NCBI RefSeq assembly: GCF_002101555.1
Contig: NZ_LQOL01000081.1
Location: 124,001 to 188,000, forward strand
Origin: Mycolicibacterium canariasense
GTDB taxonomy: Bacteria > Actinomycetota > Actinomycetes > Mycobacteriales > Mycobacteriaceae
DNA length: 64,000 bases
Reading direction: 5' to 3'
Shown piece by piece: positions 8,908 to 18,642 of the stretch (position 1 is its first letter; each line of letters opens with the position of its first letter). Made by a program: the position numbers and the translations under genes. The notes under the pieces were generated by a model. The model saw only the letters and a list, made by a program, of their open reading frames with translations, did no database searches and was not told where the DNA came from.

Positions 8908-10350
8908 ATGGCCAAGACGTTCGTCGGATCGCGGGTCCGCCAACTGCGCAGCGAACGCGGATTCAGCCAGGCATCGCTGGCTCAGATGCTGGAGATCTCC
9001 CCCAGCTACCTCAATCAGATCGAACACGACGTGCGGCCGCTGACCGTTGCCGTGCTGCTGCGCATCACCGAGGTGTTCGGGGTCGACGCCACCTTCTTCG
9101 CCTCCCAGGACGACACCCGGCTGGTCGCCGAGCTGCGTGAGATCACCATGGACCGCGATCTCGACCTCGATATCGACGCAGCCGAGCTCGCCGACCTGGT
9201 GGCCGCGCATCCGTCGGTCGCCCGCGCCATGGTGAACCTGCACCAGCGCTACCGGCTCACCACCACGCAACTGGCCGCCGCCACCGAGGACCGGTTCAGC
9301 ACGGGCAGCCCCGCCGCCGGCGGCAGCGGCTCGGGCACCATCACGATGCCGCACGAAGAGGTGCGCGACTACTTCTATCAGCGGCAGAACTACCTGCACG
9401 AACTCGACACCGCCGCCGAGGACCTGACCATCCGGATGCGCATGCACCGGGCCGACCTGGCCGGCGAACTCTCGGCCCGGCTGACCGCGGTGCACGGCGT
9501 GCACATCGTCAAACGCGAGACCCTGGGCGAGGGTGTGCTGCACCGCTTCGATCCCGCGACCCGGACCCTGGAGATCGGCAGCCATCTCGCCAGCGGCCAG
9601 TACGTCTTCAAACTCGCCGCCGAGCTGGCCTACCTGGAGTTCGGCGACCTCATCGACAAGCTGACCGACGAGGGCAAGTTCACCAGCGACGAATCCCGCA
9701 CACTGGCCCGACTCGGGCTGGCCAACTACTTCGCCGCGGCCACCGTGCTGCCCTACACCCAGTTCCATACCGTCGCCGAAGAGTTCCGCTACGACGTCGA
9801 GCGGCTGTCGGCGTATTACTCGGTCTCCTACGAGACCATCGCGCACCGGCTGTCCACCCTGCAGCGGCCGTCCATGCGCGGGGTGCCACTGTCCTTCGTG
9901 CGCGTCGACCGGGCGGGCAACATGTCGAAACGCCAGTCCGCCACCGGTTTTCACTTCTCGTCAGCGGGCGGCACCTGTCCGCTGTGGAATGTCTACGAGA
10001 CGTTCGCCAATCCGGGCAAGATCCTGGTGCAGATCGCCCAGATGCCCGACGGCCGGCAGTACATGTGGGTGGCACGCACCGTCGAACGCCGCGCCGCGCG
10101 CTATGGTCAGCCTGGAAAGACGTTCGCGATCGGCCTGGGCTGTGAACTCCGTCATGCGCACCGGCTGGTCTACTCCGAAGGGTTGGCCCTGACCGGTGAT
10201 TCCAAGATCGCAGCGATCCCGATCGGCGCCGGCTGCCGCGTCTGCGAACGCGACAACTGCCCGCAGCGCGCGTTCCCCGCACTCGGCCGCGCCCTCGACC
10301 TCGACGAACACCGCAGCACGGTGTCTCCTTATCTGGTGAAGCAGACATGA
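8908..10350 (+). CDS. ramB: Acetate-metabolism regulator RamB
   Basis: A 480-residue regulator of glyoxylate and acetate genes, including icl1. The N-terminal XRE HTH covers about residues 5-65 (GSRVRQLRSERGFSQ, PSYLNQIEHDVRPLT). The central part has the IrrE-like region (AAELAYLEFGDLID), and the C-terminal short-chain-acyl sensing domain carries GGTCPLWNVYETF and the cysteine cluster CRVCERDNCPQRAFP. The ATG at 8908 gives MAKTFVGSRVRQLR, matching M. tuberculosis RamB; an in-frame ATG at 8887 overlaps the operator. Its stop overlaps the start of the next gene by 4 bp, indicating translational coupling. Confidence 0.95.
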   Translation: MAKTFVGSRVRQLRSERGFSQASLAQMLEISPSYLNQIEHDVRPLTVAVLLRITEVFGVDATFFASQDDTRLVAELREITMDRDLDLDIDAAELADLVAAHPSVARAMVNLHQRYRLTTTQLAAATEDRFSTGSPAAGGSGSGTITMPHEEVRDYFYQRQNYLHELDTAAEDLTIRMRMHRADLAGELSARLTAVHGVHIVKRETLGEGVLHRFDPATRTLEIGSHLASGQYVFKLAAELAYLEFGDLIDKLTDEGKFTSDESRTLARLGLANYFAAATVLPYTQFHTVAEEFRYDVERLSAYYSVSYETIAHRLSTLQRPSMRGVPLSFVRVDRAGNMSKRQSATGFHFSSAGGTCPLWNVYETFANPGKILVQIAQMPDGRQYMWVARTVERRAARYGQPGKTFAIGLGCELRHAHRLVYSEGLALTGDSKIAAIPIGAGCRVCERDNCPQRAFPALGRALDLDEHRSTVSPYLVKQT

Positions 10351-10889
10351 CGACACCTGCCCGCATACCGCCCGGCGGCTTCCGCGAACTGGGCCCGGTC
10401 AACTGGGCGATCGCCAAGGCGGGCGCCCGCGGCATCCGGGCACCGAAGTTCCATCTGTTCAACGTGCTCGGCCAACATCGGCTGCTGTTCCTGGCCTGGT
10501 TGCCGTTCTCGGGGTATCTGCTCTACGCCGGCAAGCTGTCCCGCCAGGACGCCGAGACGGTGATCCTGCGGGTGGGGCATCTGCGTGACTGCGAGTACGA
10601 GTTGCAGCAACATCGCCGGCTGGCCCGCAGCCGGGGCCTGGACGCCGCCACCCAGGCCGCCATCTTCGAGGGGCCCGACGCCGAGGGTCTCACCCCGCGG
10701 CAGCGGGTACTGATCACCGCGACCGACGAGTTCGTCATCACCCGGTCCATGTCCCCGGAGACCTGGACCGCGCTGGCCAAGCTCTACAACCGCGCCCAGC
10801 TCATCGAATTCTGCACGCTCGCAGGGCAATACGATGCGCTGGCGGCCACCATGGCGACACTGCGGATACCGCTGGACTTCCCGGACTAG
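10347..10889 (+). CDS. Carboxymuconolactone decarboxylase/AhpD-like protein (Rv0464c type)
   Basis: A 180-residue all-helical protein of the CMD/AhpD superfamily. The region VGHLRDCEYELQQHRRLARSRGLD fits the family pattern in which a buried Glu/Cys/His set lies near the active site. The peroxidatic CxxC of true AhpD is not present, so peroxidase activity cannot be assumed. The start codon overlaps the ramB stop (ATGA), the same arrangement as Rv0465c-Rv0464c, so its expression should follow RamB. Confidence 0.85.
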   Translation: MTTPARIPPGGFRELGPVNWAIAKAGARGIRAPKFHLFNVLGQHRLLFLAWLPFSGYLLYAGKLSRQDAETVILRVGHLRDCEYELQQHRRLARSRGLDAATQAAIFEGPDAEGLTPRQRVLITATDEFVITRSMSPETWTALAKLYNRAQLIEFCTLAGQYDALAATMATLRIPLDFPD

Positions 10890-10893
10890 CGGC

Positions 10894-11976
10894 TCAGACT
10901 GTGGCCGCGATCGCGATCCGGTCGCCGCCACAGGCTTTGGCTTCGTACATCGCGGCGTCCGCGGCGCAGATCACGTCGACCAGATCGGTGCCCGAAGAGG
11001 TGGTGGCCGCAACCCCGATGCTCGCCGTCACGGCCGGTTGTGCGGGCGCGGCCACCGCCGCGCGAACCCGCTCGGCCACTGCGCCGGCCTGAGTCGCCGG
11101 TATCCGGTCCACCACCAGGAACTCCTCCCCGCCCCACCGGACGACCACCGCGTCGCTCCGCACGCTCTGGCGGATCCTGCGGGCGGTGCGAATCAGCACC
11201 TCGTCCCCCACGCCGTGACCGAGGGTGTCGTTGACCGCCTTGAACCCGTCGACGTCGATCAGCAAGGCACACAGGTCTGCGGTGGCAGGCGCCCGCTCGT
11301 TGAGTCGCTTCACCGACATGGACAGTCCGCGCCGGTTCGTCAGCTCTGTCAGCGGATCGGTCAGCGACTGCTTCGAGCTGCCCTGCAGCAACCAGAAGCC
11401 GAACTGCAGCGCCGGCAGGATGCACGCTGTCACGACCAGACCGATGACCGCCCGCGATACCGCCACCTGCAGACCGCCGATCGGAGTGTCGGCGCCCAGC
11501 CACACCGCGACTCCACCGACGGAGAGCACACACCAGCCGATGTGCACGAGGTGTAGTCGCGGGCCGTGGAAGAACACCACGTACGCACCGGCGCACAGCA
11601 GCAGCGGCATGCCCGACATCGCCAGGTTCGGATCGCCGAACAGCAGCGTCGACAGGGTGATGAGCACGTCGACGTAGATCAGCAGGGCAGTCGATTCGCG
11701 TAGGGTCGGCCAGGGCCGCCGCGCCCAGCGCACCGCCCACACCAGCGATCCGAGCGAGACGGCTGCCCAACCCAGCCGCACGAGCGCGCCGTCGGCCACC
11801 GGCGGCGCGACCGCATTGATCGCGCCCAGCAGACCGAGCACCGCGCCGATGCCGGCGATCAGGTAGCGCAGGATCGGCAGCAGGCCTCGGCCACGCAGGA
11901 AGTCGATGCGCCAGTCGTAGTCATCACGCTGATGCCACCATTGGCGCAGCAGGGCCCTGATGCTGCCATCCGCCAC
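10894..11976 (-). CDS. Membrane-bound GGDEF diguanylate cyclase
   Basis: A 360-residue protein that would make cyclic di-GMP from two GTP. About six hydrophobic segments occupy residues 30-200 and form an integral membrane sensor of no recognisable named type. The GGDEF domain follows (TDPLTELTNRRGLSMSV, DVDGFKAVNDTLGHGVGDEVL), with the active-site signature RWGGEEFLV. The GGEEF variant is normally active. A clear RxxD inhibitory site five residues upstream is not seen. The gene is convergent with the ramB pair, with 4 bp between stops. Confidence 0.9.
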   Translation of the reverse strand: MADGSIRALLRQWWHQRDDYDWRIDFLRGRGLLPILRYLIAGIGAVLGLLGAINAVAPPVADGALVRLGWAAVSLGSLVWAVRWARRPWPTLRESTALLIYVDVLITLSTLLFGDPNLAMSGMPLLLCAGAYVVFFHGPRLHLVHIGWCVLSVGGVAVWLGADTPIGGLQVAVSRAVIGLVVTACILPALQFGFWLLQGSSKQSLTDPLTELTNRRGLSMSVKRLNERAPATADLCALLIDVDGFKAVNDTLGHGVGDEVLIRTARRIRQSVRSDAVVVRWGGEEFLVVDRIPATQAGAVAERVRAAVAAPAQPAVTASIGVAATTSSGTDLVDVICAADAAMYEAKACGGDRIAIAATV

Positions 11977-12024
11977 CGGCTCATCATGGCACCGCGCTGG
12001 TGGCGCCCGCGGGCGAAAGGCCGA

Positions 12025-12798
12025 CTACGCCGGGACGCGAGGATCCCGGCGCACACGAGGCATCGCGTCGTCGATCACGATCCCCGGCTCGGCGTCGCAT
12101 ACCGGGCCGATGGCGTCGATCACGGCACGTACCGACATGTGAGTGACCGGATTGCGCGGTGCCAGGATCTCGTATTCGAGCTGAGTCCGCAATTTCGTCG
12201 CGGGCCCGGTGACTTCTATCGTGTAGGTGATCAAGCCCTGATTCCAGTTCTCGAAAGGCAGATCGTCGCCGCGAAAGGCGTTGGCGGCGCCCAGAAACCA
12301 CACCTCTTCGTTGGTCGCAACGCAGCTGGCTCCGACGAAGGCGTTCGTCACCAGGTGCAGGGCAGCCACCCTTCCTTCCTCGATGGTGATCGTCGGCAGC
12401 TCCAGCCGCGACGTGGCCGGGCGGCCGCGCAGGGTGTTCTGGATCCGCACGTCGTCGCTGCCGGTCAACGAATGCGCAAGGTTGGCCACGGTGTCGGCGT
12501 AGTACATCTCGCCATACCGCGCCAACATGTTGTCCGACGAGAGGGAACTCGGATCCGCCCCGAAGCCGATCGCGGCCAATCCTCCCCACATGTCGGCAGG
12601 GGCTAGCGAAAAGTCCAGCGCCTCAATGGTTCTGATGTGATCGACATCGCCGAGACCTGCGGCGAGGGTCATCGCGACCCGCTCGGTCATGTACGACGGG
12701 TGCACGCCCGCCCCGTACAGGGAGGACTGTCCGCGTAGCGCCGCCTGCTGTAACCGCTGAGCGGGCTGCGAGCATGGCGCGGAGAAGCACCGGATCAC
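12025..12798 (-). pseudogene. C-terminal remnant of a DapB-like (dihydrodipicolinate reductase family) oxidoreductase
   Basis: From about base 12750 downward the frame reads as the C-terminal two-thirds of the NAD(P)-dependent DapB-like family found in actinobacteria (SLYGAGVHPSYMTERV, FGADPSSLSSDNML). The N-terminal Rossmann domain is missing, and its place is taken by the 5' part of a TetR gene read in another frame. The first residues of this frame (MIRCFSAPCSQP) therefore have no family likeness. This looks like a fusion left by a deletion that removed the TetR 3' end and the oxidoreductase 5' end. It is probably non-functional. Confidence 0.65.
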
Positions 12799-13099
12799 TG
12801 ACAGCGAACTGATGGAGCAGCCGGGGCACCGCCAGTACGCGGTCCAGACCCACCATCTCTGGCTCGTCGGGGTCTCTCAGCCTGCTCTCGTACAGGCTGG
12901 TCAAAACGGAATCAACCAGAGCCTCCTTGGTGCCGTAGCGCACCCTGACCATGTCGCGGCTGTAGCCGGCTCGGAGACCGATTTCTTGGGCCGTGGTTGC
13001 CGCATAGCCCTTCTCCGCGATGAGCGCGACAGCCGCATCCGCCAGCCGCCGCGCGGACTCTTCGACCCGCTGCTTCTGCGTTCTCCGCGGCGTCTCCAT
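12623..13099 (-). pseudogene. Truncated TetR family regulator
   Basis: The first ~115 residues are a normal TetR N-terminus. The HTH is around residues 25-65 (AATTAQEIGLRAGYSRDMVRVRYGTKEAL), followed by the first ligand-domain helices. After LLRAMLAARSAV (near 12770) the frame turns into an Arg-rich, non-family tail that is the out-of-frame reading of the DapB-like remnant. A usual TetR protein has about 190-210 residues, so the C-terminal domain is lost. The intact HTH could still bind DNA, but dimerisation and ligand binding are doubtful. It lies 4 bp after the small membrane protein gene. Confidence 0.65.
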
Positions 13100-13103
13100 A
13101 CCG

Positions 13104-13382
13104 TCAGACGTACGTCACACCCACGACTGCCACCGAGAACAGCACCGGCGACACCGGCAGCGCCCAGCAGAACAGTGCCCGCGCCTCGGCTTCGGGCGAC
13201 TTCTTCTGCCAGTTGCGCCAGCCCAGGTATCCGGCCGCCACGGCGACGAGGAATGACACCGCCGCGACGACCAGCACCCAGGTCGACACATCAGACGAGG
13301 CGATGGCCGCGGAGATCCCGGCCAGCCACAGCATGTGGCCGATCACCAGCCCGCCGATGGCGGCGACAACCCTCGAGCGCAC
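13104..13382 (-). CDS. Small three-helix membrane protein (Rv0463 type)
   Basis: A 92-residue hydrophobic protein with three likely membrane segments (VVAAIGGLVIGHMLWLAGI, WVLVVAAVSFLVAVAAGYLG, FCWALPVSPVLFSVAVVGV) and a short basic cytoplasmic loop (RNWQKKSPEAEAR). It starts 6 bp after lpdC on the same strand, as Rv0463 follows lpdC in M. tuberculosis, so it is probably cotranscribed with it. Its function is unknown. Confidence 0.75.
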   Translation of the reverse strand: MRSRVVAAIGGLVIGHMLWLAGISAAIASSDVSTWVLVVAAVSFLVAVAAGYLGWRNWQKKSPEAEARALFCWALPVSPVLFSVAVVGVTYV

Positions 13383-13388
13383 CGGCGA

Positions 13389-14783
13389 TCAGAAGTTGAT
13401 CATGTGGCCGACCAGGCCGTGGAAGCATTCCTGCATCGCCTCCGACAGGGTCGGATGGGTGTGCACGTTGCGGGCCAGCTCATTGGCGGTCAGGTCCCAC
13501 TTCTGCGCCAGCGTCAGCTCGGGCAGCAGCTCGGAGACGTCGGGCCCGATCAGGTGACCACCGAGCAGCTCGAGGTGCTTGCGGTCGGCGACCAGCTTGA
13601 CGAAACCGGTGGGGTCGGCCAGCCCGTGCGCCTTGCCGTTGGCGGTGAACGGGAACTTGGCGACGACGACGTCGTAACCCTCGGCGCGGGCCTGCTCCTC
13701 GGTCAACCCGAAGCTGGCCACCTGCGGCTGGCAGAACGTGGCCCGCGGCATCATCCGGTAATCCCCGAAGGCCATGGTCTCGGCCCCGGCGATGGTCTCG
13801 GCGGCCACCACACCCATGGCCTCGGCGACGTGTGCCAGCTGCAGCTTGGCGGTCACGTCCCCGATGGCGTAGATGTGCGGCACGTTGGTGCGCATGTAGT
13901 CGTCGATGGCGATGGCCTTGCGCTCGGTCAGCGCGACCCCGGTGTTCTCCAGCCCGAAGCCCTCGACGTTCGGCCCGAAACCGATGGCCTGCAACACCTT
14001 GTCGGCCTTGAGGTCCTCGGTCTTGCCGTCCTTGCTGACCTTGACGGTGACCTCGCTACCGGAATCGGTGATCGACTCGACCTTGGTACCGGTGAGGATC
14101 TTGACGCCGAGCTTCTTGTACTGCTTCTCGATCTCCTTGGACACCTCGGCGTCCTCGTTGGGCAGTGCCCGCGGCAGGAACTCGACGATGGTGACATCCA
14201 CCCCGTAGTTCTTCAGCACGTAGGCGAACTCCATGCCGATGGCACCGGCGCCGGCGATGATGATCGAGCCGGGCAGCTCCCGGGACAGGATCTGGCTCTC
14301 GTAGGTGACGACGTTCTCGCTCAGCGAGGTGCCCGGGACCAGACGCGTGGACGACCCGGTGGCGATGATCGCGTTGTCGAAGGTGACCTCTTCGGTTCCG
14401 CCCTCGTTGAGGTTCACGGTCAGCCCGTTGGGACCGGTGAACTTCCCGTAGCCGTGGATCTCGGTGATCTTGTTCTTCTTCATCAGGAAGTGCACACCGG
14501 CGACCCGGCCGTCGGCCACCTTGCGGCTGCGATCGAAGGCGGCGCCGTAGTCGAAGGTCGCTTCACCACTGATGCCGAAGGTCTTGGCCTCTTTGGTGAA
14601 GATATGGGCCAGCTCGGCGTTGCGCAGCAGTGCCTTGGACGGGATACACCCGACGTTGAGGCACACCCCACCCCAGTACTTCGGTTCGACGATGGCGGTG
14701 TTCAGGCCGAGTTGGGCAGCGCGGATGGCCGCGACGTATCCGCCGGGGCCAGCTCCGATAACGACGACGTCATAGTGGGTCAC
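13389..14783 (-). CDS. lpdC: Dihydrolipoamide dehydrogenase
   Basis: The flavoprotein disulfide reductase (E3) of pyruvate and related dehydrogenase complexes; in mycobacteria it also supports peroxynitrite reductase activity. It has 464 residues. The FAD-binding motif [10 protein letters not shown] is at the N-terminus, the redox-active disulfide is C41-C46 ([13 protein letters not shown]), the NAD-binding motif is [13 protein letters not shown], and the C-terminal interface has [10 protein letters not shown] with the catalytic His. The RamB region is close by. It is followed by a small membrane protein gene after 6 bp. Confidence 0.96.
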   Translation of the reverse strand: MTHYDVVVIGAGPGGYVAAIRAAQLGLNTAIVEPKYWGGVCLNVGCIPSKALLRNAELAHIFTKEAKTFGISGEATFDYGAAFDRSRKVADGRVAGVHFLMKKNKITEIHGYGKFTGPNGLTVNLNEGGTEEVTFDNAIIATGSSTRLVPGTSLSENVVTYESQILSRELPGSIIIAGAGAIGMEFAYVLKNYGVDVTIVEFLPRALPNEDAEVSKEIEKQYKKLGVKILTGTKVESITDSGSEVTVKVSKDGKTEDLKADKVLQAIGFGPNVEGFGLENTGVALTERKAIAIDDYMRTNVPHIYAIGDVTAKLQLAHVAEAMGVVAAETIAGAETMAFGDYRMMPRATFCQPQVASFGLTEEQARAEGYDVVVAKFPFTANGKAHGLADPTGFVKLVADRKHLELLGGHLIGPDVSELLPELTLAQKWDLTANELARNVHTHPTLSEAMQECFHGLVGHMINF

Positions 14784-14938
14784 GCTCTTACCCTATCGGG
14801 GCGGATCCGCCGGCGTTTTTCGACGCACCTCTCTGTCCAAAGTCAAGCCATCCCCTCCCCTGTCAGCTACGAATACAGGAGAACGGGGGGCGTCTGAACG
14901 ATTCAGGCTCCAGTTTCGTGGTTTCAAAGGTGAGAACC

Positions 14939-14954
14939 GCGAGGTAAACCTCGC
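14939..14954. promoter_or_regulatory. Short dyad upstream of the PcaA-like gene
   Basis: GCGAGGT and ACCTCGC form a 7-bp perfect inverted repeat separated by AA. It lies 29 bp upstream of the methyltransferase ATG and between the divergent lpdC and methyltransferase genes. It could be an operator or simply a small hairpin in the leader. Confidence 0.3.
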
Positions 14955-14982
14955 CGTCAGGTCAATCGAGAGGCCATGATCG

Positions 14983-15846
14983 ATGCCCAAACAATTAAAA
15001 CCGCACTTCGCGGACGTCCAGGCCCACTACGACCTGTCCGATGACTTCTTCCGGCTTTTCCAGGACCCCACCCAGACCTACAGCTGCGCGTACTTCGAGC
15101 GCGACGGTATGACGCTCGAAGAGGCCCAGATAGCGAAGATCGACCTGTCGCTCGGCAAGCTGGGGCTCCAGCCGGGCATGACCCTGCTCGACGTCGGATG
15201 CGGCTGGGGCGCCACCATGCGGCGCGCGATCGAGAAGTACGACGTCAACGTGGTGGGCCTGACACTGTCGAAGAACCAGGCCGCCCATGTGCAGGAAACC
15301 TTCGACCAGCTGGACACGCCGCGCACCAGGCGGGTGCTCCTGCAAGGCTGGGAGCAGTTCGACGAACCGGTGGATCGCATCGTGTCGATCGGCGCGTTCG
15401 AGCATTTCGGTCATGACCGATACACCGACTTCTTCGCGAAGGCCTACCGGGTGCTGCCGCGGGACGGGGTGATGCTGCTGCACACCATCACCGCGCCGCA
15501 CCCCGCAATGGCCAAGGAACAGGGCATTCCGCTGACCTTCGAGCTGGCCCGGTTCATCAAGTTCATCCTCACCGAGATCTTCCCGGGCGGCCGGCTGCCG
15601 TCGGTCCCGATGGTCGAGGAGCACGCCGCGGCCGCCGGTTTCACGGTGACCCGCAAGCAGTCGCTGCAGCCGCACTACGCAAAGACGCTGGACATCTGGG
15701 CGGCCAATCTGGAGGCCCACCGGGACGAGGCGATCGCCATCCAGTCCCAGGAGGTCTACGACCGCTACATGAAGTATCTGACCGGCTGCGCCCAGCTGTT
15801 CCGCAACCGGCAGACCGACGTCGTGCAGTTCACCTGCGAGAAGTAG
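14983..15846 (+). CDS. Cyclopropane mycolic acid synthase, PcaA/CmaA type
   Basis: An S-adenosylmethionine-dependent methyltransferase of 287 residues that cyclopropanates or methylates meromycolate chains. [40 protein letters not shown] and [12 protein letters not shown] place it with PcaA, CmaA2 and MmaA proteins; which one cannot be decided by eye. GAGAGG lies about 9 nt before the ATG. In M. tuberculosis pcaA is beside umaA, whereas here this gene stands beside lpdC, 10 kb from umaA. Its 3' end overlaps the convergent DUF779 gene by 17 bp. Confidence 0.9.
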   Translation: MPKQLKPHFADVQAHYDLSDDFFRLFQDPTQTYSCAYFERDGMTLEEAQIAKIDLSLGKLGLQPGMTLLDVGCGWGATMRRAIEKYDVNVVGLTLSKNQAAHVQETFDQLDTPRTRRVLLQGWEQFDEPVDRIVSIGAFEHFGHDRYTDFFAKAYRVLPRDGVMLLHTITAPHPAMAKEQGIPLTFELARFIKFILTEIFPGGRLPSVPMVEEHAAAAGFTVTRKQSLQPHYAKTLDIWAANLEAHRDEAIAIQSQEVYDRYMKYLTGCAQLFRNRQTDVVQFTCEK

Positions 15847-16321
15847 GCAGCGGGCAGGACTGCGCCGCTTCGGCGACGATCCGGGTCTGATCGTCGGCGG
15901 GGCGGGCGCCGGCGGCGTACTGGGCGCCCGTGATCGGCGGCCGCCCGGCCAATTCGGCGGTCTCTTCGGCGGTGAACACCCGGCCGCGGGACAGGAAGCG
16001 CATGCCCTCCGGGGCTTCCAGACTGAATCCGCTGCCCCGGCCGGGCACCACGTCGATGATCAGCTGGGTGTGCTGCCACACGTCGAATTGCGGACCCGAG
16101 ATCCACACCGGGACGCCGCTGTCATCCCCGCCATCCCCGACGTCGAGCACCCCCAGCAGGATGTCCCGATCCCCCACGATGAAGTCGCCGTGGGGGTAGC
16201 ACATCGGTGAGGAGCCGTCGCAGCAGCCGCCGGACTGGTGAAACATCAACGCGCCGTGGCGCTTCTGCAGCGTGGCGAGCAGGTCGGCGGCCGGCTGGGT
16301 GATCAAGGCTCGGCTGGTCAT
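15830..16321 (-). CDS. DUF779 family protein (Rv0459 type)
   Basis: A 163-residue protein with the DUF779 signature [15 protein letters not shown] near residue 30, a probable metal-binding cysteine cluster, followed by a beta-rich domain ([17 protein letters not shown]). The ATG at 16321 gives exactly the Rv0459 length. DUF779 genes usually sit directly after an acetaldehyde/aldehyde dehydrogenase gene and are thought to assist it. Here no such gene is adjacent; the nearest aldehyde dehydrogenase is at 21878-23389. Function is inferred from that known association only. Confidence 0.8.
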   Translation of the reverse strand: MTSRALITQPAADLLATLQKRHGALMFHQSGGCCDGSSPMCYPHGDFIVGDRDILLGVLDVGDGGDDSGVPVWISGPQFDVWQHTQLIIDVVPGRGSGFSLEAPEGMRFLSRGRVFTAEETAELAGRPPITGAQYAAGARPADDQTRIVAEAAQSCPLPTSRR

Positions 16322-16354
16322 GGGTTCACGGTACGCCCACGGTAGAAAGGTCAC

Positions 16355-18340
16355 ATGAGTTCTGGAACAGACCCCTACCTTTGGCTAGAGGATGTCACCG
16401 GCGACGACGCGCTGGCGTGGGTGCGCAGCCACAACGAGCCGACGCTGACCGAACTCGGTGGGGCGGAGTTCGACCAGATGCGGACACAGGCGCTGGAGGT
16501 GCTCGACACCGACGCGCGGATCCCGTACGTGCGCCGCCGCGGCGAACACCTCTACAACTTCTGGCGGGACGAGGCCAACCCGCGCGGATTGTGGCGCCGC
16601 ACGACGCTGGAGTCCTACCGGACCGAGTCCCCGGTGTGGGACGTCGTCATCGACGTCGACGATCTTGCGCGCGCCGACGGCGAGAACTGGGTCTGGGCCG
16701 GTGCCGACGTGCTCGAGCCCGATCATTCCCGGGCGCTGATCAGCCTGTCGCGGGGCGGTGCCGACGCCGTGGTGTTGCGTGAGTTCGACATGGCCACAAG
16801 AGAATTCGTGGCCGGCGGATTCGAGCTGCCCGAGGCCAAGACGCAGATCGCCTGGGCCGGACCGGACACCGTGCTGGTGGGCACCGACTTCGGCGAGGGA
16901 TCGCTGACCGATTCCGGTTACGCACGGCTGGTCAAGCGCTGGCAGCGTGGCCAGGACCTCGCCGATGCGCCGACGGTGTACGCCGGCGAACGCAGCGACG
17001 TCATCGTCGCGGCCTCGGTGGACCGCACACCCGGATTCGAGCGGACGCTGATCAGCCGGGCGGTGGATTTCTTCAACGACGAGATCTACGAGCTGCGCGA
17101 CGACGAGTTGATCCGGATCGACGCGCCGACCGATGCGACGGTGTCGGTGCACCGCGACTGGCTGCTGATCGAGTTGCGCACCGACTGGAAGGGTTATCCG
17201 GCGGGTTCGCTGCTGGCCGCCGATTACCACGAATTCGTCGGCGGCTCAGCCGATGTGACGGTGGTGTTCGAACCGGACGAACACACCTGCCTGCACCAGT
17301 ACTCGTGGACGCGGGACAAATTGGTGGTGGTCACGCTGGCCGATGTCGCCAGCCGGGTGCAGATCCTGACCCCGGGTGAGTGGACGGCGGCCGACGTTGC
17401 GGGGTTGCCCGCCAACACCAACACGGTGATCGCCGGCGCCGACCCGCACGGTGACGAGATATTCCTGGACTCAAGCGGATTCGTCACCCCGTCGCGGTTA
17501 CTGCTGGGGACCGATGCCGGCGAGTTCGTGGAGATCAAACGGGCGCCGGCGTTCTTCGACGCCGACGGGCTGGAGGTGAACCAGCATTTCGCGGTGTCCG
17601 CCGACGGCACCCGGGTCCCCTATTTCGTGGTCGGGCGGCCCGGCGCGAGCGGACCCACCTTGCTCGGTGGTTACGGCGGATTCGAGGTGTCGCGTACCCC
17701 CGCCTACGACGGTGTGTTGGGCCGGTTGTGGCTGGCCCGGGGCGGGACGTACGTGCTGGCCAACATCCGCGGCGGCGGTGAGTACGGACCGGGCTGGCAC
17801 ACCCAGGCGATGCGTGCCGGACGGCACCTGGTGGACGAGGATTTCGCCGCGGTGGCCCGCGACCTGGTCGCCCGGGGGGTGACGACGGTGCCGCAGTTGG
17901 GTGCCCAAGGCGGCAGCAACGGTGGGCTGTTGATGGGCATCATGCTGACCCGCTACCCGGAGTTGTTCGGCGCGCTGGTGTGCAGCGTGCCGTTGCTGGA
18001 CATGAAGCGCTTTCACTTGCTGTTGGCCGGCGCGTCGTGGGTGGCCGAGTACGGCAACCCCGATGATCCCGAGGACTGGGAGTTCATCTCGAAATATTCG
18101 CCGTACCAGAATATTTCGACTGATCGACAGTACCCGCCGATCCTGATCACCACCTCGACCCGCGATGACCGGGTGCACCCGGGACATGCCCGCAAGATGA
18201 CCGCCGCCCTGGAGGCGGCCGGCCACCGGGTGGACTACTACGAGAACATCGAGGGCGGGCACGGCGGAGCGGCCGACAATGCACAGGCCGCGTTCCGCGC
18301 GGCTTTGATCTACACGTATCTGTGGCGGACATTAGGCTGA
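16355..18340 (+). CDS. S9 family prolyl oligopeptidase (Rv0457c type)
   Basis: A serine peptidase of 661 residues expected to cleave short peptides after proline. No signal peptide is visible, so a cytoplasmic location is likely. An N-terminal beta-propeller covers roughly residues 60-400 and the alpha/beta-hydrolase domain follows. The catalytic Ser521 lies in AQGGSNGGLL, the Asp in STRDDRVHPG (about 604-605) and His636 in EGGHGG. The ATG at 16355 gives MSSGTDPYLWLEDVTGDDA, the normal start for this family. It is divergent from DUF779 (33 bp between starts). The next small gene begins 5 bp after its stop. Confidence 0.92.
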   Translation: MSSGTDPYLWLEDVTGDDALAWVRSHNEPTLTELGGAEFDQMRTQALEVLDTDARIPYVRRRGEHLYNFWRDEANPRGLWRRTTLESYRTESPVWDVVIDVDDLARADGENWVWAGADVLEPDHSRALISLSRGGADAVVLREFDMATREFVAGGFELPEAKTQIAWAGPDTVLVGTDFGEGSLTDSGYARLVKRWQRGQDLADAPTVYAGERSDVIVAASVDRTPGFERTLISRAVDFFNDEIYELRDDELIRIDAPTDATVSVHRDWLLIELRTDWKGYPAGSLLAADYHEFVGGSADVTVVFEPDEHTCLHQYSWTRDKLVVVTLADVASRVQILTPGEWTAADVAGLPANTNTVIAGADPHGDEIFLDSSGFVTPSRLLLGTDAGEFVEIKRAPAFFDADGLEVNQHFAVSADGTRVPYFVVGRPGASGPTLLGGYGGFEVSRTPAYDGVLGRLWLARGGTYVLANIRGGGEYGPGWHTQAMRAGRHLVDEDFAAVARDLVARGVTTVPQLGAQGGSNGGLLMGIMLTRYPELFGALVCSVPLLDMKRFHLLLAGASWVAEYGNPDDPEDWEFISKYSPYQNISTDRQYPPILITTSTRDDRVHPGHARKMTAALEAAGHRVDYYENIEGGHGGAADNAQAAFRAALIYTYLWRTLG

Positions 18341-18345
18341 CGCCA

Positions 18346-18606
18346 ATGACGCCCTGGACCGTTTTCACCCGCTATCTGGTGTTCCAGGGCATGACGTTCG
18401 TGTTCGGCATCGTCGGGCCGATCTTCCTGGCCACCTTCTTCACCGTGGCGCGCGATCCCAGCATGAAGTGGATGTACTACATCGGGCTGCTCATCACCGC
18501 GGCCGACATCCTCGTCGCGCTGGGGCTCACCCAGAACTGGGTCCGGGCCGAGCGCGCCCTGCTGGAGACATCCGAGAAGCAACGCAGGCAACGCCAGGTC
18601 AGCTAG
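18346..18606 (+). CDS. Small membrane protein, 86 residues
   Basis: Begins 5 bp after the peptidase stop (MTPWTVFTRYLVFQG). Two hydrophobic helices are visible (FVFGIVGPIFLATFF and MYYIGLLITAADILVALGL), with a basic C-terminal tail (KQRRQRQ). A GTG start at 18322 overlapping the peptidase stop is possible. It is probably cotranscribed with the peptidase gene. I do not recognise a named family. Confidence 0.6.
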   Translation: MTPWTVFTRYLVFQGMTFVFGIVGPIFLATFFTVARDPSMKWMYYIGLLITAADILVALGLTQNWVRAERALLETSEKQRRQRQVS

Positions 18607-18642
18607 TCTGGACAGCGTCGTACGCGGTAACAGGAAGCACAA

